Below are positions 52,301 to 62,329 of a stretch of DNA of 64,000 bases, piece by piece (positions within the stretch are counted from its first letter, which is position 1; each line of letters starts with the position of its first letter). Source of the DNA: Struthidea cinerea (taxonomy: Eukaryota; Chordata; Aves; Passeriformes; Corcoracidae); contig VZTI01003649.1 of assembly GCA_013397865.1 (NCBI GenBank), positions 1,423,386-1,487,385 on the forward strand. The letters run 5' to 3'. A program made the position numbers and the translations under genes. The notes below the pieces were generated by a model. The model saw nothing but the letters and a program-made list of their open reading frames with translations, searched no databases and was not told where the DNA came from.

Positions 52301-55300
52301 AGCCTTAGTATGTTTAGTTCAGGAACAGGGAGCTGAAGATAACACTGAGCTCTGGGACAGGCTGGAGAAGCTTTAGTCCCTAGCAACTGGCCATCTAATT
52401 GTACCAAAGCTCCTTTCTCTTTGTTGTATTGAAAATGTTTGCAGCCACCAGTGCAAAGGAAATGCACAGCCAAGCAGTTTTCACACTTCTATTAAAAAAA
52501 AACCCAAACCAACCACAAAAAAGCAAACAAAGATCCCCAAGCAAACAGCTATTGGTTGTGAGATAATTTCACTTACTTTATATCTGTTACGTTCCAAAAG
52601 CATAGCTGTTGGTGGTAATTTGCATGGTTCCAATAACACTGTGAAACCCATTGCAACTTATGCAATTAAGCACACCAAAAAAGCAGTGTCTCTCAGACCA
52701 GGAGGGGGAACAGAGTGGAAAGGGTGTGCCAAAGTTTATAGTAATTTTGTCTTAGCTGTCATATTGTTGTTCAGCTATACTGGTGATGATAACAGTGGTG
52801 GGGTTGGTATAGATAAGGTGTATAGCAGATATTTAGAAGCAACAAAAGAAGGGAGAAGATATACATCCAAAAATAGCCACTACCACTACAGCTTTCTGCA
52901 TAGTCTTTAAATATTTAAATATTACTTTTCTCTCTGGCTTTTGGAACCTCCGCAGAGGTACAAGACCACTCTGGGGCTGGTTCTAGGCATAGGCCAGGTA
53001 AAGGAGTTGATTGCCTGGAAGAGCATGTTGTCTGAGGCAGAGGCTGCTACCAGCTGACTGCTCCCTGTGCTTTCACTCAAGCTCTGCAAGGCCGCACTGA
53101 TCCTTTCACCTTGCCTGGAAGCTGGAGGGAGTATTCAAAGGTGTCAAAGGAAGCAGTCTGCAAATGGAGTTGGAGCTGCTTTCTTATGAGGGGACACTTG
53201 GTGCTTCTGATGTCTCCTTTTACCATGCTAGGAGGAGAAAGGATCTTGGCCACCCCTTCCTGTTCTCACCCCATATTTGATGTGACCTAAGTGAGTTTTG
53301 CTTGTGCTGCTGAGAAACCTTTAGTAAGTCTGGCTGCTGCCTGAGCTGGAGTCAGATTCCTGATCCCAGAAGAAGGTATGGTGCAGGACCCTGTGCTCTC
53401 AGGGCAAAAGTGCTTGTGTTTAAATCTACCTTCTCTGCAGGTGGGTCTCTGAGTAGCAAAGCCATCTACTGGCATTCATTGTATGAAACAAATACAGGTG
53501 TGTGAGAGACCAGAGAGAGACTTTTAAGGTGTCTAAGCATAATCTGCTGCACTGAAGGCAGAGGCCCTATATGCTGTGCATATTTGCTTGTATTGTGCTG
53601 TGCATTTGCTTTCCAAACTATGGTATCTCTCTTTGTTAGCACATTGTGATCTCATAGGATTCAAATGCAAAGTAGTGGCCTACCGTCTAAATGTGCCCTG
53701 GATTATTATTAAGGAAAACTAAATTAATTTTAAATGAGCTACTACTGTAGTGCCAAATACTTGCAGTGGAATGCTATGGCACACTGGCAGCGGCTGCAAA
53801 GATCTGGTTCTTCTCAGGAGTTTTCAGCATTTTGAGTAATTCACAAGGCTTGTATGAAGTTATGCTTTAGTCTGTGGAACGTCTTTCTACCTTATATGAA
53901 CAAACAGTGGGATTTCTTTTCCAGTGTCCTAGATAGAAAAGACTTCTTAATGAGGTCATTTAATTCCTCTGTTACAGAGCCAGTGGAGGATAGTTCCTTA
54001 TCCCAACAAGTTCTCTGGCATTTTGATAGGTTTTTTTCAATGTTTGGAACAATGCAGCTTCCATTAGTATGGAGACTGCTCTACATTCTTACAGGATTTC
54101 TGCACTATAGCACTTTTACTAGTAATCTATCACTTTCGCTTTTTCTTTATCCTTCAAATAATTCATTCTGGGTTTGTCTAAACATTGCTTCTTGTTGTAG
54201 AACTCGTACAGGGGAAGTCAGATTGATGTCTAAATCACTCTCCTTTGTTACAATTTACTAGAGTTTTTAAAATGTATTGGGATGTACCATTCAGCATGTT
54301 TGCAATATGTCAAATCATTCGCATACGTACTTACAAAACCACATAATTAAGAAGTAGTTCATTAGCCTAACATTTAAAGCATAAATTAATAAAGCAAACC
54401 AAGAAGAAATCACTTTGGCAACTTAGTAGACATCAACTACTTCAAAACATTTTATTATTCCTTCCTCTGCACAGGAGCCTGTAGAGAGGCCTTGTGTTGC
54501 CAAGGTATTCTTGTCAAACATGTACGGGAAATCTGTTTTAAAATGTACACATTCGATTTAGCCTTTTATAAGTTATTTCTTTCAGATGGTCAGATATCAT
54601 AGTAGGGTATTACTTAGAGGATTTTTTGAGATTTTGTATTGCTCTTCTTTGGAACACGTATTTGCAGGGTATAAATTAAGAGTGATTTTCTTGAAATTTC
54701 ACTTTGAGTATCAAATAAAAGCAGACCAAAAAAACCCATTGACCATCACAGCTAGAACATTAAACCACTACGCGGGACTGTCTTTAAGCATGGCAATTTT
54801 TGGGTAGTATTGCAAAACCAGCTAGATATCCATCTCTTCCCTCCAGTACTTAAGAGGTTATAAAATTATAAACCTTCTAAAATCGGCATGGTCAGCCTCT
54901 GAAGACTTTAAGATTTTTTTATGTGTATATTATTAATAACAGATATGTAAACTAATGGCTTCTGCATGAACACTGCTTACACATGTGGGAGCTAGCTAAG
55001 AATATAAAAGCTGCCATGCTAAAAGAGTTGCAAGACCCATGCACGCCACTAAATTTAAAAGCAAACAAATAACACCCCCTTCCCCTAAAAAACCCCAAAC
55101 CGCAAAAGCAAAATTTGAGTGGTTTTAGGTTAGCAGAAGTCAATTCTGCTGAAACAATGCAAATAAAAATACCATTTTGAGGGAAGACAGCAAAAAGAAA
55201 TGGAATTTATTACATGGAAAAAAGGACGATAGCATCAGGAATTTGAGCAGTTTATGGCTAGTCTCCACTTAATGTACAGATGCACCTTTTTTTTTGCCAG

Positions 55301-58300
55301 TAGACATAAGCACACTTAACTCACACTCTGAGATGGCTAAAGGCTGTATGGCTGCAGCTAAGCCTCTGCTGAGAGACCAGGGGGATTCCAGACAAGTCTG
55401 GACACAGGCAGATTTCTGCCATGCAGATACTAATGTAATATGATGACAGCTGTGGTGGGCTACCATAAAATAGAGGGACTGCTTTCAACATAAGGATGTA
55501 GAAGGGTTTCCATTAAGAGCTTACTTAGAGGTGTCGCTTAAACACATAGGATTTGGTAGACTAAAATTGCATCAAGCAAGGAGTTGGCCCAAAATGAGGT
55601 TCTGGGACAGTCTATTAAATTTGACACAACGATTATCAGAGTATTGCTGGAGTCAATACTTCTTGGTTTAAATTATTAAAACCTCCCATACCTTTGGTAA
55701 AATCTGACGGCTAAGATTTGTACTTCTCCTGTGGCAATTTCATGTAATTGGGCAGTTCTTTTAAGGAGCCTTGTAGGGAAGTTCACCTTCATTTTAAGAG
55801 AAGTAAAGTATGTTCTATTACTAGGCTTCCTCTGAATTTACTGTTAGCTGCTTAAAAGGAGTTCACGGAACTTCAACATTAAATCAGAAACCTTTGGAGT
55901 TCCTTCATAGAATTATAAAATCACAGAATCATAGAATGGGTTGGGTTGGAAGGGACCTTTAAATATAGTTCCAACCCCTCTGCCAAAGGCGGGGACACCT
56001 TCCATGAGACCAGCTTGCTGAAAGACCCAGCCAACCTGGCCTTGAACACTTCCGGGGATGGGGCAACCACAACTTCTCTTGGCAACCTATTCCAGTGTCT
56101 CATCACTCATTTGAAAAAATGCCTTCCTTATATCCAATATAGCCCTACACTCTCTCAGCTTAAAACTGTTGCCCCTTTGTCTGTCACTGCAGGCCTTGGT
56201 AAAAATCGTCTGTCTTTCTTATAAGGCCCCTTTATTGAAAGGCTGCAATAAGTTCTCCCTGCAGCCTTCTTTTGTCCCAGTTTAACAATTCCAACTCTCT
56301 CAGCTGTTCTTGTAGGAGAGGTGTTCCCTCACTCTGATCATTTTTGTGGCCTTCCTCTGGACCCACTTCAACACCTCCAGGTATTTCTTGTGCAGGAGGC
56401 CCCAGAACTGGCTGCGATATTCCAGGCGGAATCTCACAAGGGCAGAGGTGAATCACCTCCCTTGACTCGCTGGTCACGCTGCTTTTGATGCAGCTCAGGA
56501 TATGGTTGGCTTTTCTGGGTTTCAGACACTGGATGAATCTGACTACAGCCTGTGTTCTAGACGTGGCATGCTGAGCACTTTTCATCCACTGCTCTTAGTG
56601 TATTGATAAACATTCAAAAGTTTAATGCCAGAAGATACTTCTGACATTAAATTAGTCTTCTCACTGTTCTACTAGGAAAATAACCATGGGTTAATTCACA
56701 CTGCTGGCAGTACCACAAAAGGCCAATGAGTGACTTAGAAATGCAGCCCAAGATAATGGTACATGGCATTTGTATTTCATCTCCATTATAGATCTTTCTT
56801 TGCTTATTGTCCCTCTAACTTCTGACTCTTTTGTTAGTGGCTTATAGGGCAGATTTCTTGTTTTGTACAGAATTTAGGCGGCTACAGTCCATGGATAGTT
56901 AAAACTTGTTTTAGACATCACTTACAAGCTTGGAAACATTTCCTAAGTGAACTATCTCTTCATTCCTGAGGCCTTCTTTCTTGGAATGTTTGTCTGCTAG
57001 GTCAAGATGTGGTCTTGATGTAACCATCTACTGTTGGCTTGATAGATACAATTGGACTGACAGCTCTGATTTGGCTGGAAGGAATTCTGTGGGAGTGGGG
57101 CAACTTGCCATCAGCCATAAGTGTCTAGCAGGATGAGCACAATGAAAGGACATGAGGAATCTCATAAAATGGAAAAGAAAATCAAAAGAGCTTAATTTGG
57201 CATTTAATGAACTTGCTCTCCAATCAGTTACTTCCTGGTCAAATTTGCTGACAGTGGTGAAATCTTGCTCCAGTGGCTGAAAGCAGAATGTATTCCTGAA
57301 TCTTTACAGAAAATACAAATGTACCCAAATAAGAGAACTGCTCCAGGTAACTCAGTCTCAGTGTAGTTTCAGTGCAGTGAACACAGGTAGAAGTTAACCA
57401 GATAGTGATAGTCTCCCTGTCAAGTTTTCTTAGTTTTAAATGAGACTTCATTCTATAAACAGTCTTTAAAAGGGCCACGCATTTTGGTCTCTGGAGTTAT
57501 TTGCCATCACTTTTCCCATCTTCAGAAACTTCATTTTTCTATCCCAAAGTGCCATGAGACAGCAGTTTGGTGTGCAAAAATTGTGCAAAGCAGAACACTT
57601 TCCAGGAGCAGTAAAAGATCTGTCTCTGGATTTTTAGGACTTGGATGACACCTCATTTCTAAATCCTTATCATGGTTTGTACTCCATGTTAAACATCAGT
57701 CAGGTCTTCAGAGTGCAGTTATAATGAGTGAAAGGGATAGCACACTGTCTGAGAGGAGAAGGGCTGTACACAAGGTCATTAGCTGCAGTTGTTTTCATCA
57801 TTTATGTAACCTAACAAATGGAAGGTGATATAAGAATGTTTTTTTCTTTTTCATTTTTTTTTCCTTGACCCTTCTATCTTGCTACTCTTCAGTGGTAACG
57901 CAAGTTTTTCTTTAGGAAATATGCATTACAGGAGAACTCTGTTTTAGAAAACAAGTTGTTCAACACAGGGCTTTAACCAGCAACTGTTTCAGCTGAAATA
58001 GCTCTTACTGGGGTCAAAGGAAGATAGCAAACATTTTCAACAAGAGGAACATGAAGTTTGTTTAGTGTAAAGATGACTATAAGTAGCACACAAGCTAATG
58101 AAATTATTTTAACTTTCTGTAAGGTGTACTTACAACCTGTGAAGTTTTAAATAGCAAGTTGATTTTCATCTGAAGTGATTGTCAGTTTTTACTTCCCAGC
58201 TTTTAAGTTTTGTTTTCTTTCACTGAAAATGTTTAGTCATAGAATGTTGATGGACACTTGTTTATTCAGATAATTTCTAACAAATTTGTAGTTTTAATTG

Positions 58301-59107
58301 TGTGAGTCTATGAATTAAAAAAAAATACTGTGTGACAGTTTCTTGCTTTGGTGTATAGACCTAGTAAGAGTCAATGACCAAGCAGAAAAGTTAATTGGCT
58401 TCTGTTTTGGGTTTTACCACTAGCACAAAAGCATTCCACTTTGGCTAATTCACTGCCTTGTGACAAAGAATGATATAACCCACTGTTCAGATGTTATTTC
58501 GGGTCCTTTCTATTCATCAGACTAGAGTCAACCGTGAGAGTAATAAATTGCTGATTTAAAAAATAAATTTGAAAAATAGTACAGCTTTAAAAAGTTAACC
58601 TCTTTATTTGTCTCTGCTTCAGATTTACAGACTGTCTGTGTCATGCCTTAGGTACTGTGGTTTCACTGGTGATTTCATTATGTATGTTGGTCTCATTCAC
58701 ATATTTGTCATATTAGGTCAGAAACCTTCATTGTTTGTTTAGATGAATCAAAGCAAGCCTCTAAGTCCTAATATGCAGGAAGGATGCTTTTCATCAAACT
58801 TGCAGCTTCTCATAGGGCATTGCTCATAAAATTGGAATTCTGCAGCCAAGACAGGCCTTAAAATATTGCAAAATAAATCTGAAGCGCATTGTCAAATATA
58901 ACAGGACTTTAAATGACTGTGACCAAAAGTAATACGAAGATTTAATTATTCATGTCCATGTGTGCTTGTTTTCCCCTAGGTGGCATTGGCAGGGTCGTCA
59001 ATGGTGCTTTTATGGTATTGAAAGGTCATCGGTCAATTGTAAACCAAGTGCGGTTTAATCCTCACACTTACATGATCTGTTCTTCTGGCGTTGAAAAGAT
59101 AATAAAG
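6217..59107 (+). CDS. DCAF5: DCAF5 (WDR22), internal part of spliced gene, seven exons
   Basis: WD40 substrate receptor of the nuclear CUL4-DDB1 E3 ubiquitin ligase. DCAF5 is known from the literature to act with the methyl-lysine reader L3MBTL3 on methylated substrates and to promote turnover of defective SWI/SNF complexes. Joining 6217-6360, 10634-10670, 13042-13181, 17447-17576, 33666-33879, 47928-47994 and 58980-59107 gives 860 nt of uninterrupted frame, matching recalled vertebrate DCAF5 almost residue for residue from about 72 to 358. All borders are AG/GT and the phases match at each junction. Two WDIR motifs, the DDB1-docking signature of DCAF proteins, are present. The first exon (start codon, N-terminal basic region) and the large last exon (acidic, Ser-rich C-terminal half) are absent, so neither promoter nor 3' end can be described. 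No frameshift or stop is seen; the gene appears intact here. Confidence 0.97.
6361..10633 (+). other. DCAF5 intron, 4.3 kb
   Basis: GTAAGG to TTTTTAG intron. No recognisable repeat family except a doubtful MIR-like trace near 8050-8140. Several short overlapping ORFs between 7.6 and 9.4 kb have no recognisable domain and are treated as chance. A CTCF-like motif is present at 6769-6780 on the minus strand. Confidence 0.9.
6769..6780 (-). promoter_or_regulatory. CTCF-like core motif, reverse orientation
   Basis: GCCATCTATTGG on the + strand is the reverse orientation of the CTCF core with 11 of 12 matches. Motif match only. Confidence 0.25.
10634..10670 (+). CDS. DCAF5: DCAF5 37-nt small exon (likely exon 3): end of WD blade 2
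   Basis: A 37 nt exon too short to show as an ORF. It has a TTTTTAG acceptor after a T-rich tract and a GTAAAT donor. Completing the split Gly from the previous exon, it encodes NDEQVILHDVE and ends with AG, the first two bases of a Ser codon completed by the next exon. These residues are the third and fourth strands of a WD40 blade, with HDVE in the place usually held by the WD dipeptide. Identity rests on exact agreement with the DCAF5 order between VFSGG and TETLDVF and on the phase fit on both sides. Skipping it alone would shift the frame. Confidence 0.96.
11612..11755. repeat. G/T-rich low-complexity block
   Basis: Runs of GGTTTT, GTTTGG and G6-T7 type words without a constant period. 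No family assigned. Confidence 0.8.
12453..12471. repeat. A19 homopolymer
   Basis: Nineteen A residues. AATAAA hexamers occur at 12312 and 12334, but they lie more than 100 bases upstream, and no retrocopy is recognised. Confidence 0.95.
13042..13181 (+). CDS. DCAF5: DCAF5 exon (likely exon 4): WD blade 3 with first WDIR motif
   Basis: 140 nt exon between acceptor TTTTCCAG and donor GTAAGA. It completes the split Ser and encodes TETLDVFAHEDAVYGLSVSP, a typical first half of a WD40 blade, then DNIFASSSDDGRVLIWDIRE. The W-D-I-R codons lie at 13154-13165; WDxR is the DDB1-contact motif of DCAF substrate receptors. The last base is the first base of a Glu codon. Compared with recalled human DCAF5 there are only minor changes (Ser-Thr for Ser-Ser at the upstream junction, Ser for Pro before His-Gly near the end). 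Retention of the following intron would add a short basic tail and stop at 13205-13207. Confidence 0.97.
13182..17446 (+). other. DCAF5 intron, 4.3 kb
   Basis: GTAAGA to CAACAG intron. It holds a short tandem duplication at 14858-14900 and a region near 15890-16200 that looks information-rich (see findings). No gene is seen in it. Confidence 0.9.
14858..14900. repeat. Short tandem duplication, 27-bp period
   Basis: The 16-mer ATAATATCCAAATGAT occurs at 14858-14873 and again at 14885-14900, a direct repeat with a 27-base offset. Confidence 0.9.
17447..17576 (+). CDS. DCAF5: DCAF5 exon (likely exon 5): WD blade 4 with second WDIR motif
   Basis: 130 nt exon after acceptor TTTCAACAG, ending before donor GTATGA, a weaker donor than most in this gene. 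It encodes PFCLAHYPSAFHSVMFNPVE, then PRLLATANSKEGVGLWDIRK, and closes with PQ and two bases of a Ser codon. The WDIR codons are at 17554-17565, exactly as in the preceding exon, giving the tandem double WDxR layout expected for DDB1 binding. His in LAHYP replaces the Asn I recall from human. It is followed by the largest intron in the window. Read-through of the donor would append 29 residues (Arg plus a strongly hydrophobic stretch) before TAA at 17662-17664. Confidence 0.97.
21228..21239 (+). promoter_or_regulatory. CTCF-like core motif
   Basis: CCACTAGATGGG matches the CTCF core CCASYAGRKGGC at 11 of 12 positions (last base differs). Motif match only. Confidence 0.3.
25337..25365. repeat. 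T-rich (T6-9 C) tract
   Basis: Pyrimidine-only tract of T runs separated by single C bases. Confidence 0.9.
26528..26569. repeat. A-rich low-complexity tract
   Basis: A runs up to 13 interrupted by G and a few T; no recognisable element precedes it. Confidence 0.9.
27577..27632. repeat. T/G-rich low-complexity tract
   Basis: GTTGTTGTTTGG and TTTGTTTG words; no fixed unit. Confidence 0.85.
30591..30609. repeat. (GA)n microsatellite
   Basis: GA dinucleotide repeat, about eight units after a GAG start. Confidence 0.92.
31003..31047. repeat. (GTTTTT)n minisatellite-like repeat
   Basis: Five perfect GTTTTT units at 31012-31041, flanked by GGTTTGTTT on the left and GTTTTG on the right. Confidence 0.95.
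33666..33879 (+). CDS. DCAF5: DCAF5 exon (likely exon 6): WD blade 5 and start of blade 6
   Basis: 214 nt exon, the longest here and clearly more GC-rich than the introns around it. The acceptor is CTTTTCCCAG; the donor is GTAAAA. It completes the split Ser and encodes SLLRYGGNLSLQSAMSVRFN, a basic segment LRRRLPPVLYDIHCRLP, then VFQFDNQGYFNSCTMKSCCF and AGDRDQ, ending on a codon boundary. Blade 5 is degenerate: it lacks a GH dipeptide and has YDIH where WD would sit. The Cys in DIHCRLP is Ser in the human sequence as I recall it. A 128-codon antisense ORF over this exon is a by-product of the exon's composition and is not annotated. Confidence 0.97.
37305..37360. repeat. (TA)n microsatellite
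   Basis: An uninterrupted alternating AT run at 37312-37336, a GGTATAC interruption, and a second run at 37344-37355. It can form a cruciform or hairpin. Confidence 0.96.
41117..41170. repeat. Compound (TA)n(CA)n microsatellite
   Basis: TA run at 41126-41142 passing directly into CA repeats to 41150, then imperfect CA/TA to 41170. Confidence 0.95.
44590..44746 (+). mobile_element. CR1 LINE 3' end fragment
   Basis: A short 5'-truncated CR1 copy. It carries the characteristic CR1 3' region: a CTGGACACAGTCCTG segment, the CCTGCCTGAGTAGGTGGAAT segment, GGACCAGATGACCTC and GGTCCCTTCCAGCCTCA, ending in the octamer-type tail TTATGATTCTGTGAA at 44733-44747. Sense orientation, non-coding. The 5' edge is approximate. 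Confidence 0.88.
45040..45620 (-). mobile_element. Diverged CR1 LINE fragment, antisense to DCAF5
   Basis: Minus-strand CR1. On the + strand one reads the antisense 3' region (CAGATTGCTCAGGGAATTGT, then GAGTGGAGATTCCACCATCT), followed by the antisense of the reverse transcriptase C-terminal region (a CTAAACAAGACCAGTTCCCT stretch) and of the upstream part (CAGACACAATACCCCAGGTG, TCACTTGTCTTGACCTCCTG). Divergence is high and both borders are estimates. It lies about 300 bp from the oppositely oriented CR1 at 44590-44746. Confidence 0.8.
47340..47350. repeat. G11 homopolymer
   Basis: Eleven consecutive G residues in the intron about 580 bases before the exon at 47928. Confidence 0.95.
47928..47994 (+). 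CDS. DCAF5: DCAF5 67-nt exon (likely exon 7): end of WD blade 6
   Basis: A 67 nt exon too short to appear as an ORF, found by the motif and phase. The acceptor is TTATTCTTAACAG and the donor is GTAAGTG, close to the ideal U1 match. It starts on a codon boundary and encodes YILSGSDDFNLYMWRIP followed by PDPEA plus one base of a Gly codon. SGSDDFNLYMWRI is a classic WD40 third and fourth strand with W-R in the WD position. Pro-Pro-Asp replaces the Pro-Ala-Asp I recall in human. Skipping it alone would shift the frame; skipping it together with the next exon would not. Confidence 0.96.
52491..52548. repeat. A/C-rich low-complexity tract
   Basis: An A9 run followed by CCCAAACCAACCACAAAA-type words; no family assigned. 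Confidence 0.8.
55908..56545 (-). mobile_element. CR1 LINE fragment with reverse transcriptase C-terminus, antisense to DCAF5
   Basis: Best preserved CR1 here. Its 3' end is at the low-coordinate side: ATCATAGAATGGGTTGGGTT at 55929-55948 and repeated CAYAGAAT octamers at 55908-55937 are the reverse complement of the CR1 tail. Minus-strand translation shows the hallmark HWNRLPREVV and PSPEVFKARL near 56106-56030, and LRELELLNWDKRRLQGELIA near 56290-56235, plus a KANHILSCIKSSVTSESREV segment near 56510-56450. Frame changes between these pieces mean it is dead; the 5' part is truncated near 56545. Confidence 0.93.
58980..59107 (+). CDS. DCAF5: DCAF5 exon (likely exon 8): WD blade 7
   Basis: 128 nt exon after acceptor TTTTCCCCTAG, ending before donor GTAAGA. 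It completes the split Gly and encodes GIGRVVNGAFMVLKGHRSIV, then NQVRFNPHTYMICSSGVEKI and IK, ending on a codon boundary. KGHRSIVNQVRFNP is a canonical opening of a WD40 blade with the GH dipeptide; the closing IW of the blade is expected at the start of the next exon, which lies beyond the window. I searched 59108-64000 by eye for a continuation (Ile-Trp-Ser-Pro-Phe) after an AG and found none. Confidence 0.97.
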
Positions 59108-62100
59108 GTAAGATTAGTTAGCAGAAAATGTGTTCTTTCAATGTTTCAGGAAGAAATGCTTTGTTTTGCTCAGCATCATTCTATTCCATACCCATCCTGT
59201 CTTCTCTTCTTATTGTTTTATAAAATGTTATGTCTTGTTTGCTGGCTAAACGGATCCAGATTTTTATTGGTCATTTCAACTTTAAACTTCATTTCAATTT
59301 AGAAGGTTTCAGAGATTAAGGGATAAAATCAGAATTTTCTAGATTTGTACCTTGAAAAAGGAATTTTTCTCCAGTTTAATTCCATGCATAACTGAAGTAT
59401 CATGCAAACAGTCCTTCTCGGGTGAGTTTGGTCGCAGTTGTAATGTGATCTCCTACCACTTCTGATACTCTGGTCTAAAATTTAATAAAGTATCTCCAAA
59501 GAGTATTGTTGAACCTCAGCCTAGACTGACCTGGCTGAATTTGGTCCAAACAACACCCCAGAAACCCTTCTATAATTTTTGTACATATTTGTTCATTGAA
59601 TCAATTCAACATACTTTTTCTGTGGCTTCCAGAGGAAAGACTCTTAATACCTTGCACAATGTGTCTTTTCTGAATCCTTTAACAATGTTCAGTAATTTTA
59701 GGAAGGTTTTACCTTTTTTTGTGGAACTGAAAGAGACAAGAAACTCTGTTAGATTCTGAAATTTTCTTTCCTTAAGGAAAGACAGTCAATATTGTGGGAG
59801 CAAGGCAAAACCAATTTTGTCATATGAGGGTTGGGAAGGCAAAGGAGTATGCTGCGCTAATGTGATTTGCATTCTGCTGCCATAGATATTTTGCTATAAT
59901 TTAGGTCTACCAACAGGATGAAAAAAGCCATAACCATTTAATTTTGAAGTAGGATAGTAAGAACTGCTGCTGATCCTAACTATTTGTTGAATGACTTCAT
60001 GGAAGTCTTACCTGCATGTGGCTATAAATAATGTTGTTAGAATATTAGTAAATGCTTTTGTCAGCTAAAAGTTGACAGCATGAACTTGTCCTGCAAAGGA
60101 GTGTTTTAGTGATGTGCAACTGATGGACCAGAACTGCCCCAAAATCCTGGGACCATGGCTCAATGTCCCACTGTATTGCTTGCATTACAGCCACTGTCAT
60201 CATTTGGGTTCTGACTGTAGTTCAGCTTTCCTTCTCTTCTGTCTTCCCTTGTACTTTAGTTCTTTTTTCTTCATCTGTGCCTGCCTAACAGGTTTGATCA
60301 CAAATATATTAAACACAGGCTTTGAACAAAAGTGCATTGAACAGTCTTAGCAGCTCACTGATTTTTCCATTTCCAAGCAGTCAAACTGCCACTGTTTAAC
60401 AACAGTTTTGCCAGAGGCATATTTTTTTTGCTTTGGGAACTTGATTCATGCAACCTGAATTTTCCCTTTTGGATTCTAGATCTGCTGACCCTTCACCCTA
60501 TGAATCCTTCCTGCATGAGTGTGCTTAGACTGTTGGATTAGCATTGGTATAAACATCCCCTGTGTTGCTTTTGTGTACTTCTGCTAGGGTTTTGGCAGGG
60601 CATTTTTTTTGCCTAGTGATTAAAAGGTTAGTTTGATTAAGGCTGCAGTCACAGGTTGTGTAACTCTTTCAAAGACACCTCTGCTTGAGCGCTTCCTTAG
60701 AAGAGAACGCCTGTTGTGTCACAGTGTGTGCAGTGGAACTTGTGCAGCTGCTTCAAAGGAACTGAATTCCCCGAACATTGCAAGCTAGAAACAAATTAAG
60801 AGAAAGGTGTTTAATGTATTAAGTTTATTAGTGAGCCAGAACTTCTCACCCTTTTGTTGTGTGTCCTTTTGTCTCAGCTTGTAATGTGCCTTGTTTGGGG
60901 ACTGGGTTGTTTCAATGCTTGTGTCTTGTCCGAGTTGCCTGACTTCACTCTCTAAAGGAACTGTTTTAGCGCACAATGGTTTGTGGGTAACTGTACAAAG
61001 GTGGTTTCTTCTGCATTCCAGCTAGTTCTGTGGATAGGTTGGAGACTAGTAACTGCCACTAGCAGAAGGGCAAAACAGGAAAAACAGCACCAGCAGTTCT
61101 GAAGGGCCATTTACTGCATTAAAAACAGCTGGGAACACAAGTCTTGCCTTTGCATGGCTGTCTTTCTTTCCCCTATATAAACGCTTGATGTGCTTGCTCA
61201 GAGAAATCAAAATGACAGGAGAAGGAACCATAAATAAAAATAATAGTTAAGTTTTTTATGTTTTCTTTTTTTGTTCGTTTTTGTTTATTTGCTTTATTCA
61301 CTTTCTTTAAAAGTGTCCTTGTTTTTATTATCCTTCAAGTATCTTCTAAAACCCTTCTGGAATGAAATCACAGAAAATAACTTCACTGTGGTTGGTTGCA
61401 ATTGTAGAAACAATTGTAGAGACTTTGTGATGAATTAAAAATGTGGATGAAAGTAGTTGTTTGTCTGAGCTCTTAATTTTTAGACTAGCTGGCCTAAATT
61501 TAGTACTTCAAGAAGGGAGGAACTGATAGCACCAGCATCAAGCCATAATACAGACAAGCCATTCAATAATTCTATGAGCTTCTGCCAACACATGCTATTT
61601 TAATGCTGATTGTAAATGAGATACAAATTCGTCTCAGGCCTAGCCCCACAGAAAAGAGTAGTATTCACAAGAATGGTTTTGATGGTTTTGGTTATGTTTT
61701 TTTTGCTTTAGTTTTATTTTGTTGTGAAGCACCCACAAGAATACAATTCAATAATTAATTGGTTTAGGGTTTGATTTCTGCTAGGACCAAAAATAAGACC
61801 CAACAATTTCATTAATAGAAGACATTAGAAGCCTCGACTCCAGACAGTGTGTGGTGGACATATCAACCCAAATGAATTGTTCATTGCCCTTCATTTACTG
61901 AACTTCAGTAAAATTGTCTGAAAAAGCGCAGCTGCAAACTGAAATAATCATTTGCATCAAGCATTCACCACAAGGGCTAAAGCAATATAAAACAGAACAA
62001 TACCACTTTTCCCTCAGTTAAGTGTGCAAGATACTGGGATGTGCTGGCAGGAGAACAGATTGCATTGCAGAAGAAATAAATGAGGTCTCTCCTTTATTTC

Positions 62101-62315
62101 TCTGATGTGTTGGGCTTAGAGGAAGGCCATGGAGAATTATGCAGTTAGGAGACAGTTCCAGGAAAGATAAAATAGATGAAGTGCATAATGATTTTCAGAA
62201 AGAAGTTCTGTTTTGTACTGAAAATGGAATATTGTGTAACAGAGCACAACTGTTGTAGGTCCCATTTGTTTAAAAATCATCAGTGTGTCAGAGATAACAA
62301 AGTCTATTTGCACAT

Positions 62316-62329
62316 GTTGCTATGGTGAC
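62316..62329. promoter_or_regulatory. X-box-like (RFX) motif
   Basis: GTTGCTATGGTGAC is a near-palindromic match to the RFX X-box GTYNCCATGGNRAC, with one mismatch in the left half-site and a perfect right half-site. Occupancy cannot be judged from sequence. Confidence 0.4.

Larger units (their letters stand above)
47995..58979 (+). other. DCAF5 intron, 11.0 kb
   Basis: GTAAGT to CCCCTAG intron. It contains the best preserved CR1 fragment in the window (about 55908-56545, minus strand) and A/C-rich low complexity at 52491-52548. Overlapping ORFs on both strands at 51995-52473 and a 135-codon ORF at 53854-54261 lack recognisable motifs and are left unannotated. Confidence 0.9.

Noticed and set aside
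51995..52473. Overlapping ORFs on both strands
   Set aside because: A locally stop-poor stretch with no motif in any frame and no splice-site support.
53854..54261. 135-codon plus-strand ORF
   Set aside because: No family resemblance; Phe/Ser/Leu-rich as expected for T-rich DNA.
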